Below, piece by piece: positions 31,738-41,060 of a stretch of 64,000 nucleotides of DNA (its first letter is position 1; every line of letters starts with the position of its first letter). This DNA comes from Diaporthe sp. PMI_573 (taxonomy: Eukaryota > Ascomycota > Sordariomycetes > Diaporthales > Diaporthaceae). Below the pieces are notes generated by a model. It ran no database searches and was not told the DNA's origin. It saw only the letters and a program-made list of their open reading frames with translations. Both the position numbers and the translations under genes were made by a program. Where the stretch lies: contig JAJTUP010000083.1 in NCBI GenBank assembly GCA_021399435.1, positions 1 to 64,000 of the forward strand. Direction: 5' to 3'.

Positions 31738-32241
31738 GGCAATGTCGATGCGAACTACGACGGCAAATACTTCCAGACACCAGAAGGAAAATTGTACCTG
31801 GTATACCAGAAGCAGATATCGAAGCCGCCAAAGCGCGACGGTGTATTCGCATGGCCTCTGAAAGATCCCATCACGCTAGCCACCGATAATGCTACACTCC
31901 TGCTCGGTCCTGACGAAGGATTAAACTCGGAAAACTACCACAATCACAGCGACAATACCTTCAAGCTCATCGAGACAGGCAATATCAGGGCTATCAATGG
32001 AAAGTTTTTGATGGCTTACTCGGTCGGGGCCTACAATCGCCCGACGTACAAGCTGGCCGTGGCCTACTCGGACACGTTCCTTCCGAAGAACGGGCAACAG
32101 TATCGAAAAGTGATGAAGGAAAATCCAGATGAACTCTGGGGATCCAAGTCGCAGAAGGAAGTATATGAGCGCCACACCATGGCTACTAACCAGAGTCTTG
32201 ACCTCGGCCCTGCTAATGAATCTCTCGAGCCTCGCCTTTGA
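31738..32241 (+). pseudogene. GH43-like beta-propeller glycosidase fragment
   Basis: One frame carries NVDANYDGKYFQTPEGKL, LVYQKQISKPPKRDGVFAW, SENYHN, IRAINGKFLMAYSVGAYN and YKLAVAYSDTFLP, a pattern of beta-propeller blades like those in GH43-type arabinanases/xylosidases, where an active-site Glu lies in a 'E-x-(P)' or SE-type loop and the chain begins with an Asp-containing DP/DAN motif. The fragment covers perhaps 150 residues; the N-terminal blades and catalytic general base are not seen, and the last about 25 residues (after KEVYERH) look unrelated. Family assignment is tentative; an extracellular plant-polymer enzyme is the inference. Confidence 0.45.
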
Positions 32242-32434
32242 ACCGGGCTTACGCCCCCTACGCAGCGCAGCATTGTTAAACGTCCAGGCTCGCTAAACTC
32301 CCTAAGACGTTTCAAGATGCCGCTGTCGTGGCCCCATCACTCTTCCTTCGTTACCTCTGGATTGACCGTTTATGCAGTGACCAGTCATTGTTGACTCGGC
32401 TATGGGTTAGGGGATGCAGGAAGGCTTTTAGTAT

Positions 32435-32951
32435 TCATTCAAAAGCTTCGGTGTTAGCGTTACAGACCTTGTCATCGAGGACGCGATGCTTCCACTCGCA
32501 GTAGGAAAAAAAAAGATCTTGGCCAAGTATAACCAATTCTTTAGGTCTAGCAACGTAGTACAGGTAGAGAATAGCCCCCAAAAAATATTTCTGAGCCAGG
32601 ATAGGTCCACGTGTTAAGTGTAGTATACAAGATGCCCTTCCTTCGGAGTTGTCTGAGAGAGACGAGTGTTGTGAGGAGTCGCGGGCAGAGGGCAACGTTT
32701 TCGAGGTGTAGGATTGTTGGTCCAGTGCGGACCGGCATTGTGCCGTATGCGAGTACTGGCAATTGCCTGTCTCCAGCCCACAGGTAGTCGTCGTGTGTGG
32801 CTGGTCTTGTGTTGAACAGTCTTTCGCTGTTGTTTGTGATCGAGATCGTACTCGCTGGGTCAAGTATCACCGAGTGTCGAAGAGGGTATTCTTTTGCGTT
32901 TATGGCAAAAGCTCCCCTAGCCTCTATACTAGCAACACAATACCCCGGGAG
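32435..32951 (-). pseudogene. Copia A aspartic protease region
   Basis: In the frame of gag, after an in-frame TGA at about 32952, the peptide continues VASIEARGAFAINAKEYPLR, then VILDPASTISITN (protease motif with D-P-A-S replacing the usual D-S/T-G), LPVLAYGTM and LENVALCPRLLTTLVSL. The shape matches the copia protease fold, but the Gly of the catalytic triad is replaced and a frame change occurs near 32550. The TGA could derive from CGA. Broken and incomplete. Confidence 0.7.
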
Positions 32952-34184
32952 TCAATCTTCGACTTCCTCGACGGCTTCTTCTTTTGTCGGACGAGGGGTT
33001 TTGGACTTGGATTTCGATCTCGGACCTTTGAGGGCTCGGACCTGTGCTTGAAAATCAGCATCGTTTTCGAGTTTTTCACGAACTCTTTCTTTGACATCCT
33101 GATTTGGCTTCCACCTTGGAAATGCCTTCTCAGGGAATACATAGTAGCATTCTGCAAGGGCGTGGGGATTTGCACATGCGAGGCAGCCTTTTTGACCCGA
33201 GGAATAACGTCCCGGATCGGCTCGAATCCCGCGCTTTCCACCACGTGAACCAGTCGCACCTCTACGTGGCGGCTTCGAATCTTCAACGACATGGGCGTCC
33301 CCATTTTCGTCATCATGACTACCAGAGCCATCGTAGGTAGTTGTAAAAGCTCCTTTCGCGACCTTTCCCTTTTGGGGGTCGTGGCTTTCCAACTCCTGAC
33401 GGAAGTCTTGCCCGATATCACGATATTCGAGGCTCCCATCTGCTGAAGCGTGTTTTTGTGCTTGTTTATAGGAGGTGGCCCAGATAGGCATTACTCCCCG
33501 TATTGCAAGTAGGAAGTCTGAAAACCAGATTGTTGTATGCTGTGTTTCTGGGAGTTTCTTTTGGATCCCTTTGGACATCATCTCTTCCCACTTATCGATC
33601 CAGTTGTACGCCTCTTTGGTTGTACGAGGTGGTTTGAGGACCTTCTTGTATTCTTGATGAAGATGTAGCATCTCGTCGTGAGTGCTTTGGCCACATCTCT
33701 TTTGTAAGTTGTCATGCCATTTCCAGAGTGGTTCTCCTGCTTGGCAGCATGTTGACTTGTATGCAGGGGCAACAGTTTGGAGCAGCCACCTTGTGAGCTT
33801 CTCTACTGACTGCCGTTCCTCCTTGTACGATGCGTCAAGTTGTTTATACCAGGTGAGGTCAAGATTAAATGCCTTAAGACCATTGTCGGTCAGATCGGTC
33901 ATCATCCATTGTCCATTGTTCTTTTCTTGGATTGTTTCTTCGTCCTCTTCCTCGTCGTTGGTCGTCTGTGATCTCGCATTTCGCTGTGCGTGTGGTTTCT
34001 TGGTGTATTTCTTCTTTCGAATATCCGGCATCTCCGGCTGAGGGAGTAGGGAAGTCTTATTCGTTATGTGGGATTCAAGTCCAAACGTTTGGGCCTGGAG
34101 CTCGAATTCGTGGTGCCAATCGTTCCAGTCGCCTGGTTTCGCTAGTATCGCGTTGAGGGTCTTCGTGTTTACGTAATCTGCCAT
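32952..34184 (-). CDS. Copia A gag polyprotein
   Basis: A 410-codon open frame starting MADYVNTKTLNAIL. The gag helical domain shows ESYGLES-like sequence near the start, GWMMTDLTDNGLKAF, KEAYNWIDKWEEMM and a basic RGGKRGIRADP region. The zinc knuckle is atypical, C-x2-C-x-x-P-H-x-x-x-x-C (CLACANPHALAEC), as is usual for fungal copia gag of this clade. It packages element RNA in virus-like particles. The homologous start is repeated at 47737 (MADNINTKNLSALL). Confidence 0.85.
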   Translation of the reverse strand: MADYVNTKTLNAILAKPGDWNDWHHEFELQAQTFGLESHITNKTSLLPQPEMPDIRKKKYTKKPHAQRNARSQTTNDEEEDEETIQEKNNGQWMMTDLTDNGLKAFNLDLTWYKQLDASYKEERQSVEKLTRWLLQTVAPAYKSTCCQAGEPLWKWHDNLQKRCGQSTHDEMLHLHQEYKKVLKPPRTTKEAYNWIDKWEEMMSKGIQKKLPETQHTTIWFSDFLLAIRGVMPIWATSYKQAQKHASADGSLEYRDIGQDFRQELESHDPQKGKVAKGAFTTTYDGSGSHDDENGDAHVVEDSKPPRRGATGSRGGKRGIRADPGRYSSGQKGCLACANPHALAECYYVFPEKAFPRWKPNQDVKERVREKLENDADFQAQVRALKGPRSKSKSKTPRPTKEEAVEEVED

Positions 34185-34218
34185 GTTTGAATCGGCTTGA
34201 GGCAGTGAGACTCTTAAT

Positions 34219-34412
34219 TGTCAGATTATCACCCTTTTAGGTATGTGGGACGTGTAATTATGGTCCAATTGATGGGGTGGTAACTGTGTGTATTGTGATG
34301 ATGTCTTGTCTTGGTTCCTTGGTGGGACCCCACCCGTAAGGGGGCTGGTTTTGTCATGATTCAACCATTGATGCCTCAGGCACCTAACCCAAAGCACCCG
34401 TCACATCTGACA
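34219..34412 (-). repeat. Copia A 5' LTR (194 bp)
   Basis: Read on the minus strand it starts TGTCAGATGTGACGG and ends AATCTGACA, with the usual TG...CA ends. The internal words TAAGGGGGCTGG and GGGACCCCACC (given as plus strand: GTGGGACCCCACCCGTAAG) are shared with the LTRs at 47534-47702 and 52256-52451. Confidence 0.9.
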
Positions 34413-34584
34413 GTTTCAATCAAAGAAACTGAAGGTTCTGGTCTATTCAGAGACCTGACGCGCAAGGTTGCTCTTTTTTGGTGGGTAACCCAAAGTGAGC
34501 CAGAGGATTGGATTATTGACCAGCTGAAGAGACTGAGATCTTTGGATTCGAACAACGTAGGCACTCCTACCCGCCAAAACTATC

Positions 34585-34652
34585 GTTGACGGCTGACTAT
34601 ACGTAGAATTCATTAAATGTTGATGGCTGACTATACGTAGAATTTATTAAAT
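34585..34652. repeat. 34-bp tandem duplication
   Basis: Two copies (34585-34618 and 34619-34652) of a unit with GGCTGACTATACGTAGAAT and TTAAAT, differing by two C/T substitutions. Confidence 0.85.
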
Positions 34653-35291
34653 GTTAATGCTATCTTTCCAATGTCAATAAATGGTCCTGAAGATTTGTTT
34701 AAACCTGGGGATCAGTATTGGAAGTGGCAAAATAGCATGCCAGATACAGACGGAAATTATAAATCAATCAAAGGCTGGGCCCAAATCCACACCCTCTCCC
34801 CAGGCCAAAGTGTCATGGTTGGTATGTCAACAAAGCCATTTCCTCTCTTGTGGTAAGCAAATTCAATTCTAACACAACAAAAGTCTCTGGCGATAAATCG
34901 TTTTTACGCGCGATGCGGCGACTAGCGACCGACCTGATGGGGAAGGACCGCATAATCCGTTTTAAGATTCCGCAAATGCGGTTGGTGGAAATAGATGGAA
35001 GCACTGGATTTGAGAAGAACCAGAACCAAAGCAAGGATCTAGAGAATGGGAATAATGGATAGGTAGCACGCACTCATAGAAGACCATGGACTGGGATGAA
35101 ATCACTCCCTGCTCCCACAACCGTGCGGGAGCTTGACGAGTGTCAGGCTCGGGCGGCGGTGTGTTCCGCTGCTTGTTCTTGGAATCAGCAGCTTTCGACC
35201 TTTGGCTGCGGGTTTTGGGTGCTATCCTTGCAGTGGAGGAAGGAGTTCTCGCCATGTTTGAGAAACGTGTTTTTGTACGATATCGCGCTGC
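34653..35291. other. Flank of the gypsy element; possible gene relic
   Basis: On the minus strand 35255-35090 encodes a basic, Ser/Thr/Pro-rich peptide (ARTPSSTARIAPKTRSQRSK) that may be an exon of a hypothetical gene; GTGCTACC near 35070 could be a donor. No family recognised. Confidence 0.35.
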
Positions 35292-35510
35292 TGTCGTGCT
35301 CTACAGGAGACTGATGTAGAGGGAGCTCCACGGAATCACTACGGCTCACTGGTCACATGTTTGATATGGCCTTTGGTGTGAGTATTGTAGATATGGATAA
35401 GATTGAGTCTCTCTAAGCTATAGATGCGATGGATGCTCGTCTTAAGTAGACGGAGCGTGATCACGTGTAAATCTGGGTACGTACCGTAAGGTCCCAGATT
35501 TGGCGTGACA
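35292..35510 (-). repeat. Gypsy 3' LTR (219 bp)
   Basis: Plus-strand ends are TGTCGTGCTCTACAGG and TTTGGCGTGACA. Identical base for base to the LTR at 40590-40808. Confidence 0.95.
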
Positions 35511-35750
35511 GATGCCGGGAACAAAAACGAAAAGCTACTGTCCCCAGTAGCAGCTATCTAAATCTGTAAAGTCGCGAAATTGCTCCATAGCTATAGGGTA
35601 TCCAGCTCAGATCCACCATGTTTAAAGAGGAATAGTTAGGAAATGAAACGATCGTCGCCAGACAATCCAAAAGAGGAAAGCCTAAAATAAAAGTGGATCC
35701 AGGATCCTTGAGAAAGCAATAACGTCGAAAAATCCCTCGCAAGTCGTAAC

Positions 35751-37268
35751 CTACTTGCGAAGAACATTCTTCAACAGTTCATCACGATTCAGTCCCTTCC
35801 GCTTAAGGTAGCGGTCCACCAGACCAGGGACGTCCTCGTTCAGCATGTCCTCGTCCTGCCAAGTATCCTCCTTGTCGGAGTATCCCTTCCAGTGAACACG
35901 GAATTGAAGCTTTGGCTGCTGACGGCGCTTGGTCACGCTGTGGTCGACCAGGCGGTCAATTTCCCAGAATTCTTCATCGGTGATATTGTCGATGAGAATT
36001 GGAGGCGGTCGAGGCTGTTCCCGTCCAAAGGGGTCCTTCCCTTGGACCGGCTTCCATAACTGGGCTGCCGAGATGACTGGATGAATTCTCCATGTCTTTG
36101 GAAGATCAAGCTTGAATGCTTGAGGGGAGATCTCCTTGAGGACCTTGAAGGGTCCTGCCCTCTGCAGATCGACCTTCTTCTTCTTTTCCCGAGAGACGTG
36201 GTATCCTTGATGCAATCGGATATACACTTCGTCTCCGACCTGAATATTCACTGGACGGTGCTTCTGATCATATCTCTGCTTGTTCAAGATAGCAGCGATG
36301 TCGATAAGCATCTTGGCCTCGCGCTGGCGGGCGATTCGGAGGACATTCAAGGCACTCGGGTCCATCGGCTTATCACGTTCAACCTTGTCTGTGACGACGT
36401 CAAGCACAGACAGAGGTTTGAAGCCATATACAAGCTCATTCGGAGAGCAACCGATGACCTCCGCCTTGGAATTGTTGAGATGGTGCTGCAGGGCAGGCAG
36501 CATCTCGACCCACGACAGGTTGTGATTCGTGGTCACATGATACCTGATGGCTATTTCGATGGTCTGATTCTTCCGTTCAGAATGACCATCTGTTTGCGGG
36601 TGGTACGCAGTAGCCATGAGGAATCTCGTTCCGGTGATGCGGAACATCTCACGCCACAATCGTGAGGTGAATTTCGGATCGCGGTCGCTGATCATCCTTC
36701 GCGGAAGACCCCAATCGGCGAGCTGTAGCGATCGAATCAAGATTCTGCCCCAGGTAGAAGCCTTATATGTCTTGTGGCCAACAAGTATCAAGGTCTTCTT
36801 GGAGAAAGGGCAGGTGACCGTACACATACTATCCAGGACAGGATAGCCTTCTTCGGCCCACATTGTGTTGACTGATGGTACCTCTGGTAGGTCAGTCACA
36901 AAGTCGAGGGCTATAGTGTGAAACGGTCGGGGGAAGACAGAGAGCGGACGCAGTTCGCCAAGAGGTGGCTGTCGGTCAACGCTATTCTGTTTACAAGCCG
37001 GGCAGTGATCAATGTACTGTCGGACTCGTCGAGAGAGTTGTCGAATTTGGAACCCGTCTAGTTCCTCGATCATTCTCTTGGCACCGAAATGGTGCTTCTG
37101 ATCATGAGCGCTGCGAAGCACTTCATGAAGACACGACTTAGGTACGCACAGGCGGCGGACTCCATGCCAGTCAACATGCCACAGCAACCCTTTCTTGTCG
37201 AGGTTCCAAGATGCAAGCCGGATCTTAGGCTTGCGCCGCTGTCTTGTGAGCGTTGGTAGACTCTCCAA
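35751..37268 (-). CDS. Gypsy integrase with C-terminal chromodomain
   Basis: About 505 codons, open. Order: H2C2 zinc-binding domain (HDQKHHFGAKRM ... CPACKQNS), catalytic core with Asp in IALDFVTDLP, Asp in MISDRDPKFTS and Glu in HSERKNQTIE (the D,D(35)E triad), then the GPY-like region (GDEVYIRLHQGYH, AGPFKVLKEISPQAFKLDLP), and a chromodomain (WEIDRLVDHSV ... LQFRVHWKGYSDKEDTWQ) that directs insertion to heterochromatin in chromoviruses. All catalytic residues are present. No reverse transcriptase precedes it; the frame opens just after the deletion point and the usual upstream polyprotein context is lost, so how it would be translated is unclear. Confidence 0.9.
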   Translation of the reverse strand: MESLPTLTRQRRKPKIRLASWNLDKKGLLWHVDWHGVRRLCVPKSCLHEVLRSAHDQKHHFGAKRMIEELDGFQIRQLSRRVRQYIDHCPACKQNSVDRQPPLGELRPLSVFPRPFHTIALDFVTDLPEVPSVNTMWAEEGYPVLDSMCTVTCPFSKKTLILVGHKTYKASTWGRILIRSLQLADWGLPRRMISDRDPKFTSRLWREMFRITGTRFLMATAYHPQTDGHSERKNQTIEIAIRYHVTTNHNLSWVEMLPALQHHLNNSKAEVIGCSPNELVYGFKPLSVLDVVTDKVERDKPMDPSALNVLRIARQREAKMLIDIAAILNKQRYDQKHRPVNIQVGDEVYIRLHQGYHVSREKKKKVDLQRAGPFKVLKEISPQAFKLDLPKTWRIHPVISAAQLWKPVQGKDPFGREQPRPPPILIDNITDEEFWEIDRLVDHSVTKRRQQPKLQFRVHWKGYSDKEDTWQDEDMLNEDVPGLVDRYLKRKGLNRDELLKNVLRK

Positions 37269-37284
37269 CGAGTTCCTGACTGCT

Positions 37285-40200
37285 TGCGAGCGTCTTGAGG
37301 TAGAGACCTGTATCCGTCTCGGAAGGATCCGGCATAGATCTTACGACGGCGTGGTTTGAATCTTCTGTTCTGACGAAAGTCACCTCGATCCTGCTGGCGA
37401 TTGTCATTCTGAGACCAGCGGTCATATTGGTGTCTGTAACCATCTTGTCTTTGACGGTTGTTCTGAGTCCAACGATCGTCTGATCGTGGGTTGTCCCGAG
37501 GAGGACCAAAAGGGGATCGGCCGTTGAAATAGGCCTGATCTGGTACGCTGAGGTCGCGATTCTCATGCGTGTGTGGTGTTTTTGGAGTGAGCGCGTGAGG
37601 TATAGCTGCATGCTTAGGAGGAGGCAGAGAGGTAGATAGAAAAGCAGCTCCGGAAGATGAGCTAGCCGTCTTGCCAATCTGCTCGTCCGTTGATATTCCA
37701 TTTTGGCTTCGTTCAAGCTCATACTGCATCGTCCGTCTCTTGCGAGATAGCTCAACCTCATGGATCCAATCATTTGGGTCCTCGAGGGGTCTCGGGTCTC
37801 GAACAAGAGTGATGAGTTGGCTAGGAATATTACGCTGGAGCTTAAGTAACAGCTCATCCGAGGAGTGATAGCCACAATACTGCAGTAGGGTCTTGTATCT
37901 GTTTGCCCAATCGCTGTATGAGTTACCACGGATAACATCCTCGTTTGTAAAGCATAGAACATGTAGCTTCTTCTCTGCATCTTCCCGTGTGAGACCGAAT
38001 TTGTCTCTAATCTTCGCAATCCAATAGTCAAGTGAGGTCCTCATCTGAAGTTGGTCACTTAGACTGAGGGAATCAAAATACCATCGGTTTGCTCGACCGA
38101 GTAGCAGCTTAGGAAGCCCTTGGAGAATGACTTGCTGGCGGGCCGGAAAGGTGTAAGAATAGGCCATCTGGATCATTGTGATCCAGCGATCAAGATCCTT
38201 GAACACCAACTGCTTGCCATCCAGTTTTGACATATCTCCTTCAGGTAAATCAGCGTCTGGATCGAAGAAGCCAATGTCCTCGACTTTCCAGGCCCCGGAC
38301 GCCAGAGCTGTCTCTGGGGCTAGCGCTGTATCCTGAGGGGCTAGCGGTGGCTGCTGGTACGGGTAAGACTGTGGTAACGGTGCTCCATAACCACTGTTTC
38401 CTAGTGCCCAAGGCTGGTGAGGTTGAGAACCTGCTGGAGCCCATGGTGGTCTGTACTGAGGAAACTGACCAGCGTTTGGTGCTGGCTGCGCCACGTGGTA
38501 TCCTAGCCGATCTGGCTGGGTCCATGGCGGCGGGACCGGCTGTGGATTTTGGCATCCGACAGCTGCTTGAGGTCCTGCTTGGGGAGCTGCAGGCTGGTTC
38601 AGCGGTTGGCTGGTGGGCTGCGATGGCTCCGGAGGCGGTTGTCCCTGTTGGGGAGCATGGCCACCTTCTGCATCTCTGGATTGTGCGACGTGAGTCTCCG
38701 AGCCTGAAGCCGGTTTACGCCCTTCAGGCCTCTCATGCACGGTGTCCAGCTTTTGAGAGATGCTGTGTAGAACCTTCATCATCTGTTGTCCCAGATCCTC
38801 ATCCTCCGCGACTGAGGAAAAGGATAACCGACTTTCATAACGGCTATGAGAAGCTGTTGAAGCCGGATGGGAATGAGATGAATTAGGAGCTGGGATTCGT
38901 TGTCGACGAGATCGTGAACGTCGAGACTGTCCCTGATCCGAGTCTTCCAGAGGGCTTTGGCCTCTGTCTGGACGAACGTTCGAGTCGTTTGACTCTGCAA
39001 GTAGTGAAACGTAATTTCGAGACGTAGAAGACCGGGGCTGCTCGTATGGATCATCTTCTCTTGATGGGATGTCAGAGCTAGCAGGGTCCCCTGAAGGATC
39101 CTTTGATCTAGTTGACTTCCTGGTGCGGGAGCCTTGTTGAGAAACAAGCCCGCTAGCTGATCCTCTACCACGTCGAGAACTAGCTCGTGTGTTAGGGCTA
39201 TCAGCTGTGTGTCCCTGCGTAATAGTCTGATTTGAAGTATCTTGGCGTGAAGCCGATCCTCCAGTAGACTGAGTCCTCCTGCCTCGTTTGGGAGCAGTGG
39301 AAGTTCCACGGCCGCGAGCCGAGGCTGCGTTGCCGCGTGTTCCGCTACTAGCTTCACGAGCTGAAGTGCTAGCCCGCGCTAACGTTGAGTCGCCGCGGGT
39401 TGTCTGGGGTGGCGGCCTCATCGGCTGCTTGCCCCTTGCCTTATCAGTCATGGGAGGAGTTGGTTCTTGTCCGCTGTGAAGAGGAGTGGCTTCCGATCGT
39501 TGCCGGACGGATGTGTCGGCAACAGCAGAAGCGACTTCTGCGTGGCCTGGTACGGCTGTTGCGGCAGATGAATCGACAGAGATCAGACTGGAGTTACCAG
39601 AGGGAATCCTTGATGAATAGGTCGTGTAGGCCGGCTGTGGCGGCTGTAGTTGACCTTGGTGACGTAGATCGGGAGCTTCAGGATGGTGGGAGTCGGTAGC
39701 TTCGATAGCTGGAGCCGAGCTGCTGTTCTCACTGAAGCTCCGGAGAGTTTCCGAGGAATTAGATGAGGTCGGGCCTGATCGTGTGTTCCTGGAAGCTAGG
39801 CTGCTGTCCTGGTCGGCAGTTGCGTTGCCGGTGGACGCGGAATTTGGAAGGGATGATGAGGTCGGAGGCCGCCCAGAGCGTGATTTCCGACTTCTTCTGT
39901 CGATCTTAGATTGTGATCGACCTTTTGTTCCTTGCAGCGATGGTCCTACTTCTGGTGAGACTTCCCTAAACGGGGATAACTCGTAGTCAGGAGGGTCGCC
40001 AGTCGGCAGATCCCTCTGTGGCTGAGACAAGTCTTGTTCCGAAGAGGTATAGGTCTGAGCAGAAGTTTCTTCGGCTTGTGGCTGACAGAAAGGGGCAGCA
40101 GGTAAGATCGTGAGGCCTCCAAAGAATCCTTGTGATCTGGCCTTATGGATGATCTTCTGTACCTTGTGCCACGTCTGTCTAACCACGGTTGGGTCAACTG

Positions 40201-40466
40201 GTCCCCAATGACCTGGAAAAGGAGGTTCCTCGAACACAGGTGATGGCTGACGCTCGTATTCCTGTGTTGAGTCGTTGATACGCCAGGTGAGACAGAGAGT
40301 GGACGTCTGACAGAACGTCTGGATCTGTGCCTTTGCGCGGAAACAACGGGAAACCTGGATTTTCCGAGAAGAAAGCATGTAAATGCCGGACGATGATGAG
40401 ATCTTGGTCGCTGACGACAGGAGCGTGCTTCGTTCTTTGTCGTCGTGATGTGCCTTGAGCGCTCAT
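37285..40466 (-). CDS. Gypsy gag, very long, with one probable frameshift
   Basis: The first ATG in a gag-like frame is at 40466 (MSAQGTSRRQRTKHAP); the longer frame starts at 40378 and continues with QEYERQPSPVFEEPPFPGHW, so a one-base shift near 40260-40300 probably separates them. About 550 residues of Ser/Arg/Gln-rich low-complexity sequence follow, then Pro/Gln-rich sequence (PPPEPSQPTSQPLNQPAAPQ) and the capsid-like domain (KDLDRWITMIQMAYSY, LYWIAKIRDKFGLT-like, YSDWANRYKTLLQYCG). The C-terminal tail is Arg/Asn-rich (NRRFKPRRRKIYAGSF) without a CCHC knuckle. The sequence then passes out of frame into integrase. Confidence 0.8.
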
Positions 40467-40589
40467 GTCTTCGAAGGCAGGAACTTGTGTGTGAAGTTCG
40501 TATCAAGGATAAGGTGGAAAGAGAAGAATGGATGATATTCGCAGCGGTTGAGGGTCCTTCACGAAAGAACCAGAGTTGTAGCTACCATT

Positions 40590-40808
40590 TGTCGTGCTCT
40601 ACAGGAGACTGATGTAGAGGGAGCTCCACGGAATCACTACGGCTCACTGGTCACATGTTTGATATGGCCTTTGGTGTGAGTATTGTAGATATGGATAAGA
40701 TTGAGTCTCTCTAAGCTATAGATGCGATGGATGCTCGTCTTAAGTAGACGGAGCGTGATCACGTGTAAATCTGGGTACGTACCGTAAGGTCCCAGATTTG
40801 GCGTGACA
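40590..40808 (-). repeat. Gypsy 5' LTR (219 bp)
   Basis: Identical to 35292-35510. The adjoining internal sequence on the minus strand begins AATGGTAGCTACAACTC, in which TGGTAGCTACAACTC would pair with a tRNA 3' end. Confidence 0.95.
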
Positions 40809-41060
40809 CCATCCCATAGACCGGGAAACCGGAGGAGTCTGTTTAATGCCTGCACAATCTCAGTTTTCCGCAAGAACTTTGTGAGAATGTCTTCCTTGCA
40901 CTTGCTGATATGACTTAGCCATCGCTTTCGATCTGTTTCTGCCGCGTCTGGGTTCAGTTGGATCTGACGATAAACCTCACCGGCTGTATATGGCGCTTCA
41001 AATGAATAAGAACTCGCAACACTCTGGACAGTCAAATGAAATCGGCTTTGTTCTGTGATC
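40809..41060 (-). pseudogene. Hypothetical gene cut by the gypsy element
   Basis: On the minus strand an exon-like frame starts after a TGATCACAG acceptor near 41050 and reads SVASSYSFEAPYTAGEVYRQ, DRKRWLSHISKCKEDILTKF and LLRFPGLWDG before the LTR begins at 40808. Composition and continuity suggest real coding sequence of unknown family. Its downstream part is not evident on the other side of the element. Confidence 0.45.

Larger units (their letters stand above)
32430..34412 (-). mobile_element. Copia A: Ty1/copia element, 5' part (LTR, gag, protease), truncated
   Basis: Minus-strand element. Its 5' LTR is 34219-34412 and gag starts 34 bp downstream at 34184; protease follows and the element ends abruptly near 32430, so integrase, reverse transcriptase, RNase H and the 3' LTR are missing. 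Two other traces of the same family lie at 42471-47871 (split copy) and 52256-52451 (solo LTR). Confidence 0.85.
35292..40808 (-). mobile_element. Ty3/gypsy chromovirus derivative lacking reverse transcriptase
   Basis: The two 219-bp LTRs are identical. Reading on the minus strand: 5' LTR 40808-40590, primer-binding-like TGGTAGCTACAACTC two bases inside, gag, then integrase with chromodomain, 3' LTR 35510-35292. Total 5517 bp. Gag ends and integrase starts within a few tens of bases near 37270-37290; the protease, reverse transcriptase and RNase H present in an autonomous element (roughly 2 kb) are missing. The 5-bp flanks (GCTGC left, CCATC right) do not match, so there is no target-site duplication. 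Confidence 0.9.

Noticed and set aside
37225..38031. Minus-strand frame of 268 codons in another phase than gag
   Set aside because: Out-of-phase shadow of the gypsy gag; the capsid-like motifs are in the longer frame.
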